Part shown: positions 1-11,416 of the stretch, piece by piece | Numbering within the stretch: the first letter of the stretch is position 1 | How the letters are laid out: each line of letters starts with the position of its first letter | Assembly: GCF_026151205.1 (NCBI RefSeq) | Contig: NC_087077.1 | Span: 2,420,001 to 2,484,000, forward strand | Origin: Bolinopsis microptera | Taxonomy: Eukaryota > Ctenophora > Tentaculata > Lobata > Bolinopsidae | Length of the DNA: 64,000 bases | Reading direction: 5' to 3' | The notes under the pieces: generated by a model | Told to the model about the DNA's origin: nothing | The model's database searches: none | Seen by the model: only the letters and a program-made list of their open reading frames with translations | Program-made: the position numbers and the translations under genes

Positions 1-160
1 GGCCAAATCTTCCAAAGAGCTCATGAAGTTGAATCTCAGAGAAAACCTCAGGAAGCTGGGTGACATACAAATTAGTTTCGTCAATGTCAGAGTGTGGTCC
101 CGGCACAGGGTTCATCGGTGGAGGTGGCATGTTGGGGTAAGGAAAGCCCGCCTTATGCAT
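1..160 (-). CDS. RRM-type RNA-binding protein, N-terminal exon (partial)
   Basis: Read on the minus strand from an ATG at 158-160, the frame stays open to the window edge (53 codons). It gives a Pro/Met-rich leader (PNMPPPPMNPVPGP), an acidic linker (HSDIDE) and then the start of an RNA recognition motif: TNLYVTQLPEVF fits RNP2 plus loop, and IQLHELFGRFG fits helix 1. The 3' part lies left of the window. The frame is also open upstream of the ATG to an AG at about 171, so this could be an internal exon rather than the first. It sits downstream of, and on the same strand as, the ELAV-like gene at 3928-4992, but that gene has its own stop codon, so they are separate transcripts. An ELAV/CELF-like protein is the best guess; the class is not certain. 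Confidence 0.6.
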   Translation of the reverse strand, partial: MHKAGFPYPNMPPPPMNPVPGPHSDIDETNLYVTQLPEVFSEIQLHELFGRFG

Positions 161-3100
161 TACTACCACAGCTAGAAGATATTATATTATAGATTATATT
201 GGAGTAAATAGTATTTTAGTGTACAAGATAATAATATTATTTTATGAATTTATGTGGTTTTAAGTTCAAAATGTGGAGTATTTTCCATGTTTGTTGATGT
301 TGTGATTCGGTGATTTTGAAGATTGGTCTTGAATCCAAATAAAACTTCAGTGTTTTTAAAAGCGATTATAGTAATATGATATATTATATATTGATATAAT
401 GATAAGATAATAGTATAATATTTTAACGAAAACGTATTATATGCTATGATAACATATCATAAAGTAGAGAGAGCGATAAATATTTTTTAATATTTTTACT
501 AGATAGGTAATACGTAGAAACAGAAAGCTTGATAAGAACCAACAGAACAATATTGTAACTTTTAACGCAGCTTTTAAGATTTTAAAGAACTTATCATCAT
601 ATCAACACTATCTATCATAGTATAATTGCCTTAGGTCACTCGGTACTACAGCACCGGCCAATAAAGGTTTCTTCGATGCATTCGAGGTTAATTGAGTTCA
701 AAAATAAATGTCTATGAAGTATCAGCTATTGGCTAGTAAAGTTATTTATAGGGATCTTTTCATTCATCTAAGATACTTCAAATTACATTTAATTTGTGGT
801 CCGGGTCGCAATAAGACATTCGTTGTCATTATGGGTGATTTATTTTTAGAAAGTTTACACCTTTATTGGAAAGAGCACCTAAGACAAATATCATACGATT
901 AGGAATTCAACTTATCACTGAAATAATATCAGGACAAGTCAATAAAGAAAAGATGCTATAATACTTTTTTATATTTTTGGTTATTATAAAGAGTAATAAC
1001 TAATAATCTATAAGTAGATAAGTAGATAAGTAGAGTAGAATAATATGTTAAGATATATCAATACTTGATTACATACAGATAAAGTAAGTCGATAAGATTA
1101 AGAACTTATTATATGTAAAGGTAAAATCATATCATATCATCCATATCATATAAGATGCAGGACTATCTTTCAAACATCGTGTTGTTAACCACCTGGTTGT
1201 TAAAAAGTCGCCAATATTTCTATTTCAAACAGCAAAAAAAGTAACTGACACTGAACTGTAATTTTCAGAAAACAGTAAAAACTGTTTTTATAATGCAAAA
1301 GCAGTATAATTGATAACACTATAATGTACTAGAGTTACTCATTTCGCAATATATTTAACAAACGGTGGTCACAAACGATGTTTTGCAAGACTTCATGCAT
1401 CCTGGCTACAAGAGTTTTATATTAGCAAATCATAATTCCCATATTAACCATAGCTATAGTATGTGCCTCATATCTTTGTATTAATCCATAAAACTATAAT
1501 GTATTCCATGTATTTGACTAAGCTCTAAAATATTATCATATCAAGCTCACCAGCTGTTGTGACAAGGCAATAGAGGCTGGCAATTTTTGTTTAAGGACAT
1601 GATAACGATGCCTGCATGGTCCCAAGCTATAATCTAAATTGAAGATGAATAATTACGGAACTTGAGAGTAATTTTTGTCAGTTTTAAGTCAAACTTTGAA
1701 TTCGGTTCCGATCATAATAGAAGTGCCGATTCAATTTCCCTCGGATAAGTTTCTGATATAATGGTGTATTAAAATAATACTATTGTTTTCAATAAAAATG
1801 TTCGCCTTGCCATAATCTGATAGTAAAGTGTCCTCCATTACCTTATTAGAACAGCCGGTGAACTTTATATAGCATATTATAATGTCCATTGTAAGCCAAA
1901 GTTCTCTTGAAAAACTAGCTAGTACTCTAGCAGTTATTGATAAAAGAACAAAGACTTCGGACTCTGAAGATCAATATTTTGAGATAGCATAACTTAATTA
2001 ACAACAATTCGTGTAGCAACATTTTTATAGTTTGGAACAAACAATAGTTGGAACTGCCAGCTATCCTCTGACATGGCGAGATATTGTAACTACATATTCG
2101 TAACACATGTTATTGGGGACTTCTCAGAAGAACCTGGCATTTAAGGCTCTAATTTGATCTACAGGGTCGATAAAAGAACAGATATAATTAACATGAAATC
2201 ATTCCCTGAAGTCAATTGCAGTTTTTAAAAGGGCCTGTTAGTCAAAGTTATTTAGCAGATGTAGCTTTGGCAGTTCCTTTATCTTATCTATTTGCACCAA
2301 ACTCAAAATGAAAAGCTGAATTAAATACAATAAACCTCCTCTCAAAAGCACCAACAAAATATTACAATTTAAAATTAAAAATGATAAAAAAGTAAAAATT
2401 TGTTAAGTTGATTAAACTTATTACAATCTAAATACTTTCCACCAAAATAAGTTCTACCATTCAAGCACCTTCAATTTCATACTACATAGCTAAGAACTTG
2501 CAAAATTAAAGAGAACAACGGAAGATAATCATCATACGAATAGAAGCTAAACTACGTTCATGATATAATGATATGATAACAATTTTCCTTTGTTACACTG
2601 ACAGTAAAGGCCCAATACTTTTTAAAACCAAACATCACATGATGGCCTTGGTCAGTCAGTTGAAAACTCTTTTTCAATAAGTGGCTTAACGAAAAATGTT
2701 TATCCTTTAAACATATTTTTATACAACTACCTAGATCATGTCTTGTCATTATTCTTAAAAACATGTGTTCATGCAAACTTACAGTTTTAGAATTGGAGCT
2801 CCGATCATATAAAAAATTGGGTCACCATAACAAGTACGAAATGTTTTGAATGTTTTGCCATTGGTATTACAGTCCATTTAAATGAAATTCTATCTATAAT
2901 GCTTGTTTTATAATTTATGTGAAACAGCAAAAAACCTTTTCTTCATCATCATCAACATGCACTACATAAAATAAGATTAACAATGGTTAATTGAAAAGTT
3001 AGTAGTTTTGCCAAGACTTTAGAAAAGTGGAAAATATGGAGTTAACTCAAAAGATTGTAACATTGTCCACTTGATACATTAAAAGAATGTAAAACTTCAT

Positions 3101-3927
3101 ATCTCATAAATGGGTAGAAGTTTGCCAACAACTTATAAAAACTTGTGAAAATGGATAGAAAATTACAAAATCATCATTGGATGGTAAAATTACGACCACT
3201 ATCCCAAAATTAACAATTGCATTTGTAAAATTTCAAGTTAATTCAGTTAAATAACTTTTCTGAAAATTATGGATATGAAAGCTAAAATTTGAATCCAATT
3301 ATTTAATTGCTGTCAACAGATGGCAAACTGATAATGAAAATCATAAGCACACTCAATAACCAATTATGCCCACTAGCTAAGCTGTGCCACCTTAACGATA
3401 CAAAACCCTTAATATACCACAGGCCAAACTTGCAAAGTTTGTTTCCGAAATATTTCAAAATACACTACAGCAGTATAAAATGTATTCGTGGCTGCATCAT
3501 CATACCTCCAGAATCCAAATAACTATCTTTGATAAAAGAAATTGACCAATTTTAACAAACTTAAAGGAATGCTCTGACACACACCTTCGATCAATAGACA
3601 AGCTAAAGTTTACAAAGTTTTAGATTGCATTATATAGGAATTGAAAAGCTAAAATTGGTAAAACACAATACCGCTGAAATGGAGACAGTGTTGCAGAGAT
3701 ACATTCTCCAGACAGTGGACAGCTTGCCTGAGGGTCAAATATCATAATACAATAATATTCAATTCCTCAAACTTTTGTTACTTTGATAACTTTTGTATTC
3801 TAATTACTATTACTTTCAATCAAACAAAATAATCAGGCCTCTTTAATTATGATAGTTATGTGAACACATACACAAACCATGCAGTGACGACTACCAATAA
3901 AGCAGGGTAAATTACTCACTTGAAATA
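161..3927. other. Intergenic AT-rich DNA, no gene seen
   Basis: Only short ORFs occur (about 60-75 codons, for example 708-902 plus, 2558-2776 minus, 3307-3522 plus). They have no recognisable domain and AT-driven composition. The part next to 3928 would contain the 3' UTR of the ELAV-like gene. No repeat with clear ends was recognised. Confidence 0.5.
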
Positions 3928-4992
3928 TTAGTTCTGTCGAGCTTTGAGGGAATTTTTCTTGAACTCAACTTGAATAAGATTGCCATGAACTGCAGTGCCA
4001 TTCAATGCTTTGATGGTAAGTGCAGCTTCTTCATAATGGGGCATGTTGACAAATGCAATTCCTTTGCATGTTCCATCAGGGTTAGACATGCACTTCACGC
4101 TACTAATGGCTCCAAAGGGAGCAACCAACTTGTACAGACCATGTTCATTCATGTTAGGAGCGAGATTGCACAGATACAGGCACCATCCTTGAAGAGGGGA
4201 GTAAGCAGACCGAGCAATTTCTTGCAGTTGAGGGGGAATAGTGTTTTGGATGGGGGAAAAGTGACCTGACAAAGGATGATCCCTTGCAAAGATAAGATTC
4301 CTGTGCCCACCTGAAGGATGAGTAGTCATCAAAGGATGGAAATTCTGTTGAATTTGAGGGTATGCTCCGTTGAGATTGTCTCTCAAGGACTGATTCATGG
4401 TGAATATGTGGTTGGTTTGGTTCTCTATCTTCTGGTACTTTTCTGAGGGCTTGTCTGCAAGTTTTACCTGAAGGGGGAGACTGCCTCCAGCTGGAACCTT
4501 TCCATTTAAACCTTCAATAGCTCTAAGTGCTTCCTCATTAGTGTCATAGCGGCAAAAAGCTATCCCTCTGCTTTGGTTATTAGCATCCAAAAGCAGCTTA
4601 TAAGAGATGATGCGTCCATACTCATGACACATTTTGGTGATGTCTGCCTCAACCAGATGAGTAGGGAAATTTGCAATGTAAATGTTGGTGTTCTTTATTT
4701 TTTCAGATGGAGGCCTTGCATAGTTGACACGCATTATTTTCTCTCCAATTTGGAGACCATCAAACTCTTGCACAGCCTTATCTGCAGGTTCGGTGTCAAA
4801 ATATTTTGCGAATGCATAACCCATACTTCTTTGAGTTGCCTTGTCCCTAATGATTCTAACATATTCCACAGCACCTAATCTAGAGAACAGGGATTTGAGG
4901 TATTCTTCATCAATGTCAGGAGGTAGATAATTGAGGATGAGGTTTTTCCTCTGCTCAGGTGTCAAATCAGGGTGGTCTAAAAGAGTAGTCAT
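3928..4992 (-). CDS. ELAV/Hu-like protein with three RRMs, intronless
   Basis: A complete 354-aa ORF with the ELAV/Hu layout: RRM1 about residues 16-94, RRM2 102-180, a linker of about 90 residues, RRM3 270-346, and a short basic C-terminus. RNP2 motifs are LILNYL, IYIANF and LYLCNL; RNP1 motifs are MGYAFAKY, RGIAFCRY and KGIAFVNM. Family members bind AU- or U-rich RNA and control stability and splicing of neuronal or germline transcripts. All three RNP1 motifs carry Ala at the usual Gly/Ala position and RRM2 and RRM3 have Ile where an aromatic or Val is common, so RNA affinity may differ from typical Hu proteins. The ATG at 4990-4992 follows an AG at the end of a TTTAG-like tract, suggesting a 5'-UTR acceptor. 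The single coding exon could reflect ancestral retroposition. Confidence 0.9.
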   Translation of the reverse strand: MTTLLDHPDLTPEQRKNLILNYLPPDIDEEYLKSLFSRLGAVEYVRIIRDKATQRSMGYAFAKYFDTEPADKAVQEFDGLQIGEKIMRVNYARPPSEKIKNTNIYIANFPTHLVEADITKMCHEYGRIISYKLLLDANNQSRGIAFCRYDTNEEALRAIEGLNGKVPAGGSLPLQVKLADKPSEKYQKIENQTNHIFTMNQSLRDNLNGAYPQIQQNFHPLMTTHPSGGHRNLIFARDHPLSGHFSPIQNTIPPQLQEIARSAYSPLQGWCLYLCNLAPNMNEHGLYKLVAPFGAISSVKCMSNPDGTCKGIAFVNMPHYEEAALTIKALNGTAVHGNLIQVEFKKNSLKARQN

Positions 4993-6287
4993 CCTAAATT
5001 GTAATTGTGATATTAAAATTCGCTGTTAATCATTACACTATATAAAATAAGTAATAAATAAAAATAACAAATGTTTGATAAATCTGAATTGAAGTCTATT
5101 TTAAACACAGTACTGGTTTTCTTGATAAACTTGGTGCTGTGCATGTCTACTGATTTTCAAAATCCAGTATAGAGAAATCCACATCCAACACCTAAAATTT
5201 CAAAATGCAACCTTACAAATGTAAAGAATGTACTGATTTTGAAAAGCTAGAACATCTTTATTTTGGATCTAGGAAACGGACATTTGAGCTAACAAATAAA
5301 GAAGAGCCGAAATACGTTATAAAATGATACATCAACCAAATATTATGAGGAGTGTGCTAGTTATAGTAGCAGTTAGAAGTGTACGTGAGAAGGCAAAGGC
5401 ATGGACCACCCCTATATTCAGTGTCTCCTTCAACCTGATAAGTGATACCTGAGAAGAAGAGCTACAAGGGATAGATGATATTTATTGAGAAAAATTTGTA
5501 TATCAACCAAATTTTTACATCAACCAAATGCAATGGGTAGAGCCCAGTTATAAACTGGGGAAATGGTCCATTGCTACCAATTTTAATGTAAATTACGTCC
5601 AAAAAGAGATATAAGTGCTACCCGTAATGTCATAACTAAGCACCATGGCCATATAAAATCATACCCTGGTACAAAATAGTGTATTGAAGGGCTATATACT
5701 TTGTAATACTACACAAACTTGTACAAATATCACTGCATCTTAGAATTTTCTAAGATTATCAAGTACCACTGCCCATACTCCCTTTATGAGGCTATCAACA
5801 TTTCAAACCGTGCAACGAGTCTCACTGTTATTCTCGTGAATAAATCAAATACCTTTTTGTTTAATGCAGCCAAGCTTAAGTTAAATTCAAGCAATTGCTT
5901 AGAACCGTCCATTAGCTTGATAAAACTGAGAACAAAAGCACTATTAATACAAGCACAGGCAGCTGACTTAAAAGATACTTGGACTCCAAACAATTTTAAA
6001 TTGTAGTCTTCAAATCTAATTGCAGCGGCACACACTTACTATTACTATCATGATTGTACTATAGACAGAAAATCTTTCAAATCGATTTTGGGCGCTTTTT
6101 AACCATTTGTTGTAATGTTTTTAGATACTAAATATCTAAATTTATAAAATTTCTTATCGGAATGAATTAATTGATATTTAATAATTTATTCGGTAGGTTT
6201 ATCTGGTATTGATATTGATTATATTGATATTGTTATTATTGAACGAAGCTAACTCTAGACATAGTTAATACTACTTCTTTTAAGAAA
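4993..6287. other. Intergenic, no supported gene
   Basis: Probably contains the upstream region of the ELAV-like gene. Two overlapping short ORFs on opposite strands (5719-6006 plus, 5784-6035 minus) shadow each other and match no domain I recognise. Confidence 0.4.
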
Positions 6288-6471
6288 GGGACTTGGAGTA
6301 TAAACGACCAAGTTTGCATAAATTTCTATCCAACCAAGAACTCAGGAGGCAAAGGTGGGTGCGTAAACTTTTGGTCTGCACTCTCCGATCCTGTATCACC
6401 CTGGATTCTTCTCGACGTATCTTTGTAAAAGGTATATACCTTCTAGTCAATCTCTTGCTACTCCAAGTCCC
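6288..6471. mobile_element. Small inverted-repeat element, 184 bp
   Basis: Begins GGGACTTGGAGTA (6288-6300) and ends with its exact reverse complement TACTCCAAGTCCC (6459-6471). No obvious target duplication. The interior has a short ORF with no domain. Fits a MITE, but this is the only copy in the window, so the call rests on the 13-bp terminal repeats alone. Confidence 0.4.
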
Positions 6472-7407
6472 CTAAGATATCTGATCTAAAGTTCGTGCTA
6501 GTTATATATATATAAAATATGTTTTTGTCTGCTTTAATTGATACTAAATAAAATTGTTGTTTTCTTGAAATTGTTGTTTTCTTGAATCACAAGGTCAACG
6601 GAACACAGACATATAATATGACCATAACTGCGATAAAGGCCTGAAATGATTAGCGAAGATAGGTTTTTTCTAGCAATACTGTAGAATAGTACTGTGTTCA
6701 CAGTACACGACAATGTAGATGAGATTATTCAGATGAGTATGCCGAGGAAACATTTTACAGAATATGTCCAATGTCGCATAGATTTATTGGATCCGTAGCT
6801 ACTAACGCAGTACATACAATTTTTCAAAATGTATCATGCTAGATAAGTACACACAGAAAATACATCCGATGAATTTTCCAAATCCATTGGCTTACTGGAT
6901 CCATTGATATAGATAAGCTACCATAAATTGTAATGTACATTAACTTTATCTACTTAAATTCTTTGACTAATGAGTAAGATAAAAAAAGGCCGACGTTAAA
7001 GTAATTATTTGATTCATTCATATCCTATCATAATTCAAGAAACTCAATTTTTGTCAATACAATACCACTTTTGCTTTTAAAAAGAAATTAGTATGCTTCA
7101 AGCACTTGTTATTATTTTAGCGAGTTAATGATTTATAACATATGGGAATCGTTTTAATTTTAATAAATTTCCTAAATTTTAGAGCAGAGGAATAAATTAA
7201 AATTGTATTGTCATGCTTAATTAACAAAGTTTGTTATCCGCAACTTGTATGCATATCTCTGCGGTATAGTGAAAATCGTTATTTGATGCGCAGCATGCGC
7301 CTAGTAGTGCATTGTGTTACAATTGCATATTATTTTCATGGTTCAAACATCAGATTATTTTATTTTATTTTTGAATTTAAAAATAAAATGTCAAACCTAA
7401 TATATAT

Positions 7408-7521
7408 TTGTATCACGTGGTGACCCCCACGGTCGCTTCACCCTGTGTCGCTTCACCCTGTATCGTCTTCGACGATACAGGGGGAGCCGCGCACTTCGTG
7501 CGCGTCGGTCATACAACGTAT
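7408..7521 (+). mobile_element. MITE with TTGTATCACGT ends, copy 1
   Basis: Starts TTGTATCACGTGGTGACCC and ends with an imperfect inverted version, GGTCATACAACGTATGACAA. The centre contains a self-complementary CTGTATCGTC/GACGATACAG hairpin and a GC-rich GCGCAC/GTGCGC hairpin, unlike the AT-rich surroundings. Copies of the same family are at 7867-7966 (inverted) and 30584-30714, the latter with an 8-bp target duplication. Confidence 0.75.
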
Positions 7522-7866
7522 GACAATTATATATATAACATTTCAATATTATCAGTTTGCGCGGCGTTGTTCAATTTCGAATTCATCAAATGTTTATTTT
7601 TGCTAATATTTATGATTGTAAACATTATGTTGTTATTATATATATTGTTAAAGAATTTTTGATTTTTGATTGTTATTTTCTTTAATTTAAATTTTTTTGA
7701 TGTTTAGGTTTTTGATGTTTAGGTCTAAATTTTTTATTTATGCATTGCATTTGCATTAAAAGCTTAACAGAACGTAAAACAAAAATTAGCTGGATCAATG
7801 CGCGCGCATGGGTGTGTGTGCAAGCTGCGGTACATCCGGGCGCCGCCACCCTATTCAGTTTTATGC
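7522..7866. other. Spacer between two inverted MITE copies
   Basis: AT-rich, 345 bp, with no coding sequence recognised. Because it is bounded by two oppositely oriented copies of one MITE, the whole 7408-7966 block could also behave as a composite foldback unit. Confidence 0.4.
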
Positions 7867-7966
7867 TTGTCATACGATGTATGACCCGCCGCGCACGAGT
7901 GCGCTGCTCCCCCTGTATCGTCAGGACCTAGTGAAACGACCGTGGGGGTCACGACGTGATACAACT
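7867..7966 (-). mobile_element. MITE with TTGTATCACGT ends, copy 2 (inverted)
   Basis: Reverse-complement orientation relative to copy 1: TTGTCATACG at the left and CGTGATACAA at the right, with the same GC-rich hairpin block (CGCGCACGAGTGCGC) and CCCCCTGTATCGTC. Slightly shorter than the other copies because part of the central palindrome is missing. Confidence 0.7.
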
Positions 7967-8152
7967 TTATTTTGCTAACGGACCTTATATAATTTATAAA
8001 AATATGCAATATTTGTTGATTACAAAAAGTGGAAAATTAAATTTTATATTATATAATTGCTTAAATATTGATTACGTAATATGTGAACGACCCCTAACGA
8101 TGAGCTATGATATACCGTTCATCTTAGATTATTGGATCAATCTTATTATAAG

Positions 8153-8190
8153 ATACAAGGATACAAGGATACAAGGATACAAGGATACAA
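8153..8190. repeat. Short tandem repeat (ATACAAGG)n
   Basis: About five copies of the 8-mer ATACAAGG. Confidence 0.8.
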
Positions 8191-8329
8191 AAGTGATAAT
8201 TATTTTATTGAATTCACAATAGTTATAATTCTGAAATAATTTAAGGTTACACAATTCTAGTTATTTACAGATGTGTAGGGATAAAATAGAAATGTTTTAT
8301 AAAACTATTTTTGAGGTCCTATAGCATTA

Positions 8330-9018
8330 TGCATTGGTAGTCTGTGTAATAAGCGCCAAGCCCGAGCACAGAACTTTTTTTCTCCGATTTCGATAAATTT
8401 GGTACCAAAAGTTGTCTAAAAATGTGAATAAAATAAATCCACCGTGTAGCAATTTTCGGAAAAAATGCTACACGGCGCTTGTTCGCCGCGCGTGCTTTTT
8501 TCGCGCAAATTTTTAGTTTTTGGCCTATAACTTTCACATTTTAAATTATTATCACATAGTTATTATGGTATCGTAATCAGCTCATCGAGACGAAACTTTT
8601 AGTACTAATATTTTAAGATTTAAAGGAAATTTTTTTTCAAAAGTTTTTAATCTGAACACAAGGGTCCCCCCTTGTGTAAAATTTTGAACAAATTTTCGAA
8701 AAATTTGGTGCTTTAAATATTATAATTTTGGTATCAAAAGTTGCGTCTGATTAAGCTCATTACGATTCTGTAAGAATTATTTCAAAATATTCAATATTTT
8801 AGGAGTTATAGGCATTTTAAGCAATAAATTAACCATTTTTCGTCCATAGTACACTTTTGCAATGCACAGGAGGCCCACATACATCTCAACGAATCGTGCT
8901 ACACGGTGAATTTTCATTATTCACAGTTAAAGGCAACTTTTGGTACCAAATTTATCAAAATCAGAGACAAAAAATTCTGTGCCAACTCATGGCGCTTATT
9001 ACATAGACTATGGCCAGT
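8330..9018. mobile_element. Foldback/MITE-like element with ~120-bp inverted arms
   Basis: The left arm (about 8333-8458) and right arm (about 8893-9016) are imperfect reverse complements. Both carry TAATAAGCGCC, ATAAATTTGGTACC, AAAAGTTG and CACCGTGTAGCA in mirrored order. The interior contains ACAAGGG/CCCTTGT and another GGTATCAAAAGTTG variant but no coding domain. A non-autonomous DNA transposon is likely; the superfamily was not identified. Confidence 0.65.
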
Positions 9019-10640
9019 ATTTGAGTGGAAATCTGGGCTCTTATAGTAGGCTGTAAAATTTTCGTTCACAGAGAGAATTGAATGGATTGCTCTTGCTGTG
9101 GCAGTAAATTTTGTAGGGTCTAGTGTTTTATCGGATAGCAAACCGGCTAGGTCAGTAATATTTTTGGGATGGAAGTTAAATTTTTCTCTAACTGATAGGA
9201 GGAGTAGAGTAAAGTATTATATGATTAGATTTTATAAACGAACTTGGCACACAAAAGATTATAATGCGGAGGTTGGCTGGCTCTTCTATAATAAATACGA
9301 CATTTAAATTTACACAGTGCTTGCTAGAGATAAGACAAAATATTATCAAACTATACATGCAGCATGAGTAACTGGTGGATAAGCCTTCGGTAAAAACGGA
9401 TCCGGAAAAGTCAATGCGGCACTCGGGTCTTTGGTATTGTCGTTGGTATATTGTCCATTATCTACGTTCTGCTTTCGTAGTTTAAACAATAGTGAGTTCT
9501 AAATATACAGCTTTAAACCGATTAAATATGAATGAATGAAATACCTGACAATCCGCACTCTTATAATCCAAAAGCATGAGTAACTCTTAGACTTTGATGT
9601 ATGATTTCTAGAAACTTTAAATTAAATTTGGTGCTCACAGGTCGTCATGAATATGTGATCGCCGCATAAGGTTCTGTAAATGCGCAGGGCACCTTCAAGA
9701 TTAAATTATTCGCCTTACTGAGGCAGTCAACCAACGCGCGGCTTTATTTTTATGATATGATATGTTTTGATTGTTATTACCAAATACCAAAATTTAAATT
9801 TGTTTTCCTTTAAAAAATTTGTTTTCCTGTATGTATATAATACGATATTCATTGATTGTAAAAATGCCGTTAATAAAGTTTTTGTTTAACTAACTTTAAG
9901 TTTTTGTTTTCTTGTTGGATAATGGTCCAAACTGCTTTTTGCAGTGAAAACCTCCACTGTGTAATTTTATCTAATGAGTGGTTTTTACTTTTACCATTTA
10001 TTTTTTAGTGAATTGTAATTTAGTGAAATATTTTGTTACCCCAGCTTTTAAAATTTTTTACCATTTTCATAGCATTTAATCCATTGTATTGATTTATTAA
10101 TTTTTCGAGGGTGTCTATCCTTATAGCTAGACAATTACCATTGCTAAAGTTATCTGTATACTGTTAGAAACATTTTTTTAAATACTAAAAAAGATACTTT
10201 TAGAAATCTTTAGAGGGTGATTAACCACATGTAGTTTCATAAGAACCATTGCTGGATATATCTTTTTGAATAACTTTCCGCACAACTTCATTACACAGAC
10301 GTGTACTTTCACTGAGATTCGATGTATCCTTAGCTAATCCCTAGACTAGATGTCACTGGGGTCAGATTTTAGTGTTTCACTGATAACTCAATAGAGAAGC
10401 ATTTTCACCCCAGATGTCGTGTTGGGTGATTTGGAATTAGCATTCCAAAATGCATCGATTCAAGTTTGTTCTTACTGCCATAGGATTTAGCACACTCGAT
10501 TTAGATTTTTATGCAGTAAACATTTTTTGCAGTTAAAATTGGGTTAGAATATTTAGTAATTTGCACTCAAATTTTACAGACACTCTGGGCATGACAACCA
10601 TTGGTGGTCATTTCACCATTGCGGGTCGTTCACCATGGGG
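9019..10640. other. Intergenic, one dispersed repeat copy
   Basis: No gene recognised. About 10399-10510 resembles 38405-38515 (shared GGGTGATTTGGAAT and similar flanking words), so at least part of this stretch is repetitive. Confidence 0.45.
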
Positions 10641-10786
10641 GTCGTTCACATTTTATTATTAGCCCATTTTTAACCCCCTTCCCCTCCGTAATCAGTTTTA
10701 CACAGCTATTGCGTTGAAATTACACTAGCGTAATCATGAAGAAACCCCCTCCCTCCCCCTCAGCGACTTCGTAATATGTGAACGAC
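10641..10786. mobile_element. Short MITE-like element with GTCGTTCACA ends
   Basis: Starts GTCGTTCACA (10641-10650) and ends with the exact reverse complement TGTGAACGAC (10777-10786). A lone TAATATGTGAACGACC also occurs near 8080, suggesting a second, partial copy. Confidence 0.5.
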
Positions 10787-11416
10787 TCCACAGCTACAGG
10801 GTGATAGCATTTTCCCGAATTTCAGCTCTTTGTGTATTATCCTGTCTACTTGAATGTTCTAATGGACGCAAACAAATATTTGGGGGTACAAAATGCTCCC
10901 AGAAGGTGGCAAAAAGGTGTATAGGGGCGGCAAAAAGCTGTATGGGGATGGCAAAAAAAATCACCGGATCGATCGGCATATAACTATTAAAGGTACGTTT
11001 CGCCGCTGCATAAAAGTCCGTACTCTGCAGAGGGTTCAGAAAAGCTCACTGTAATTCAATGGCGAAATGTTGCAGGTTGGCACCCCCGCTGAAAAGTTGT
11101 CGCTTTTAGGTGATTTTAGACAATCATCACTGATAAAATCTCCAAAAAATGTGTCTCTAGAGCAAAATGCACAGTTTTGCTAGAACTCAAGTTAAGTTTT
11201 TGAAAATTATCCCTCATTCAGACGATAGTTTGGCAGTAATTTCCACATAACAGCAATGTACAATTCGTGTTATCTAAATAACTTTGGTACTTTCTTCTTT
11301 TTTTTGTCAGAGCCTCACAATTGATTGTAATTTGATGTACATTGCAATTATTACACTTTTGTTTGATTAAACTTTATCTTAAAACTTCTTCAATATTAGG
11401 AATGTGAAGCTACAGA
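10787..11416. other. Upstream region of the GH31 gene with a decayed repeat
   Basis: 10900-10955 has three imperfect copies of a GGCAAAAAGCTGTATGGGG-like unit. About 11058-11235 is a diverged relative of the MITE at 19434-19604 (shared CAGTTTTGCTAG and CGA..GTTTGGC words). The promoter and 5' UTR of the GH31 gene should lie here, but no convincing core element is visible. Confidence 0.4.

Noticed and set aside
3970-4878. Plus-strand ORFs of 99 and 101 codons
   Set aside because: Shadows of the ELAV-like gene on the minus strand.
5719-6035. Overlapping 95- and 83-codon ORFs on opposite strands
   Set aside because: No domain, no splice context, mutual shadows in AT-rich DNA.
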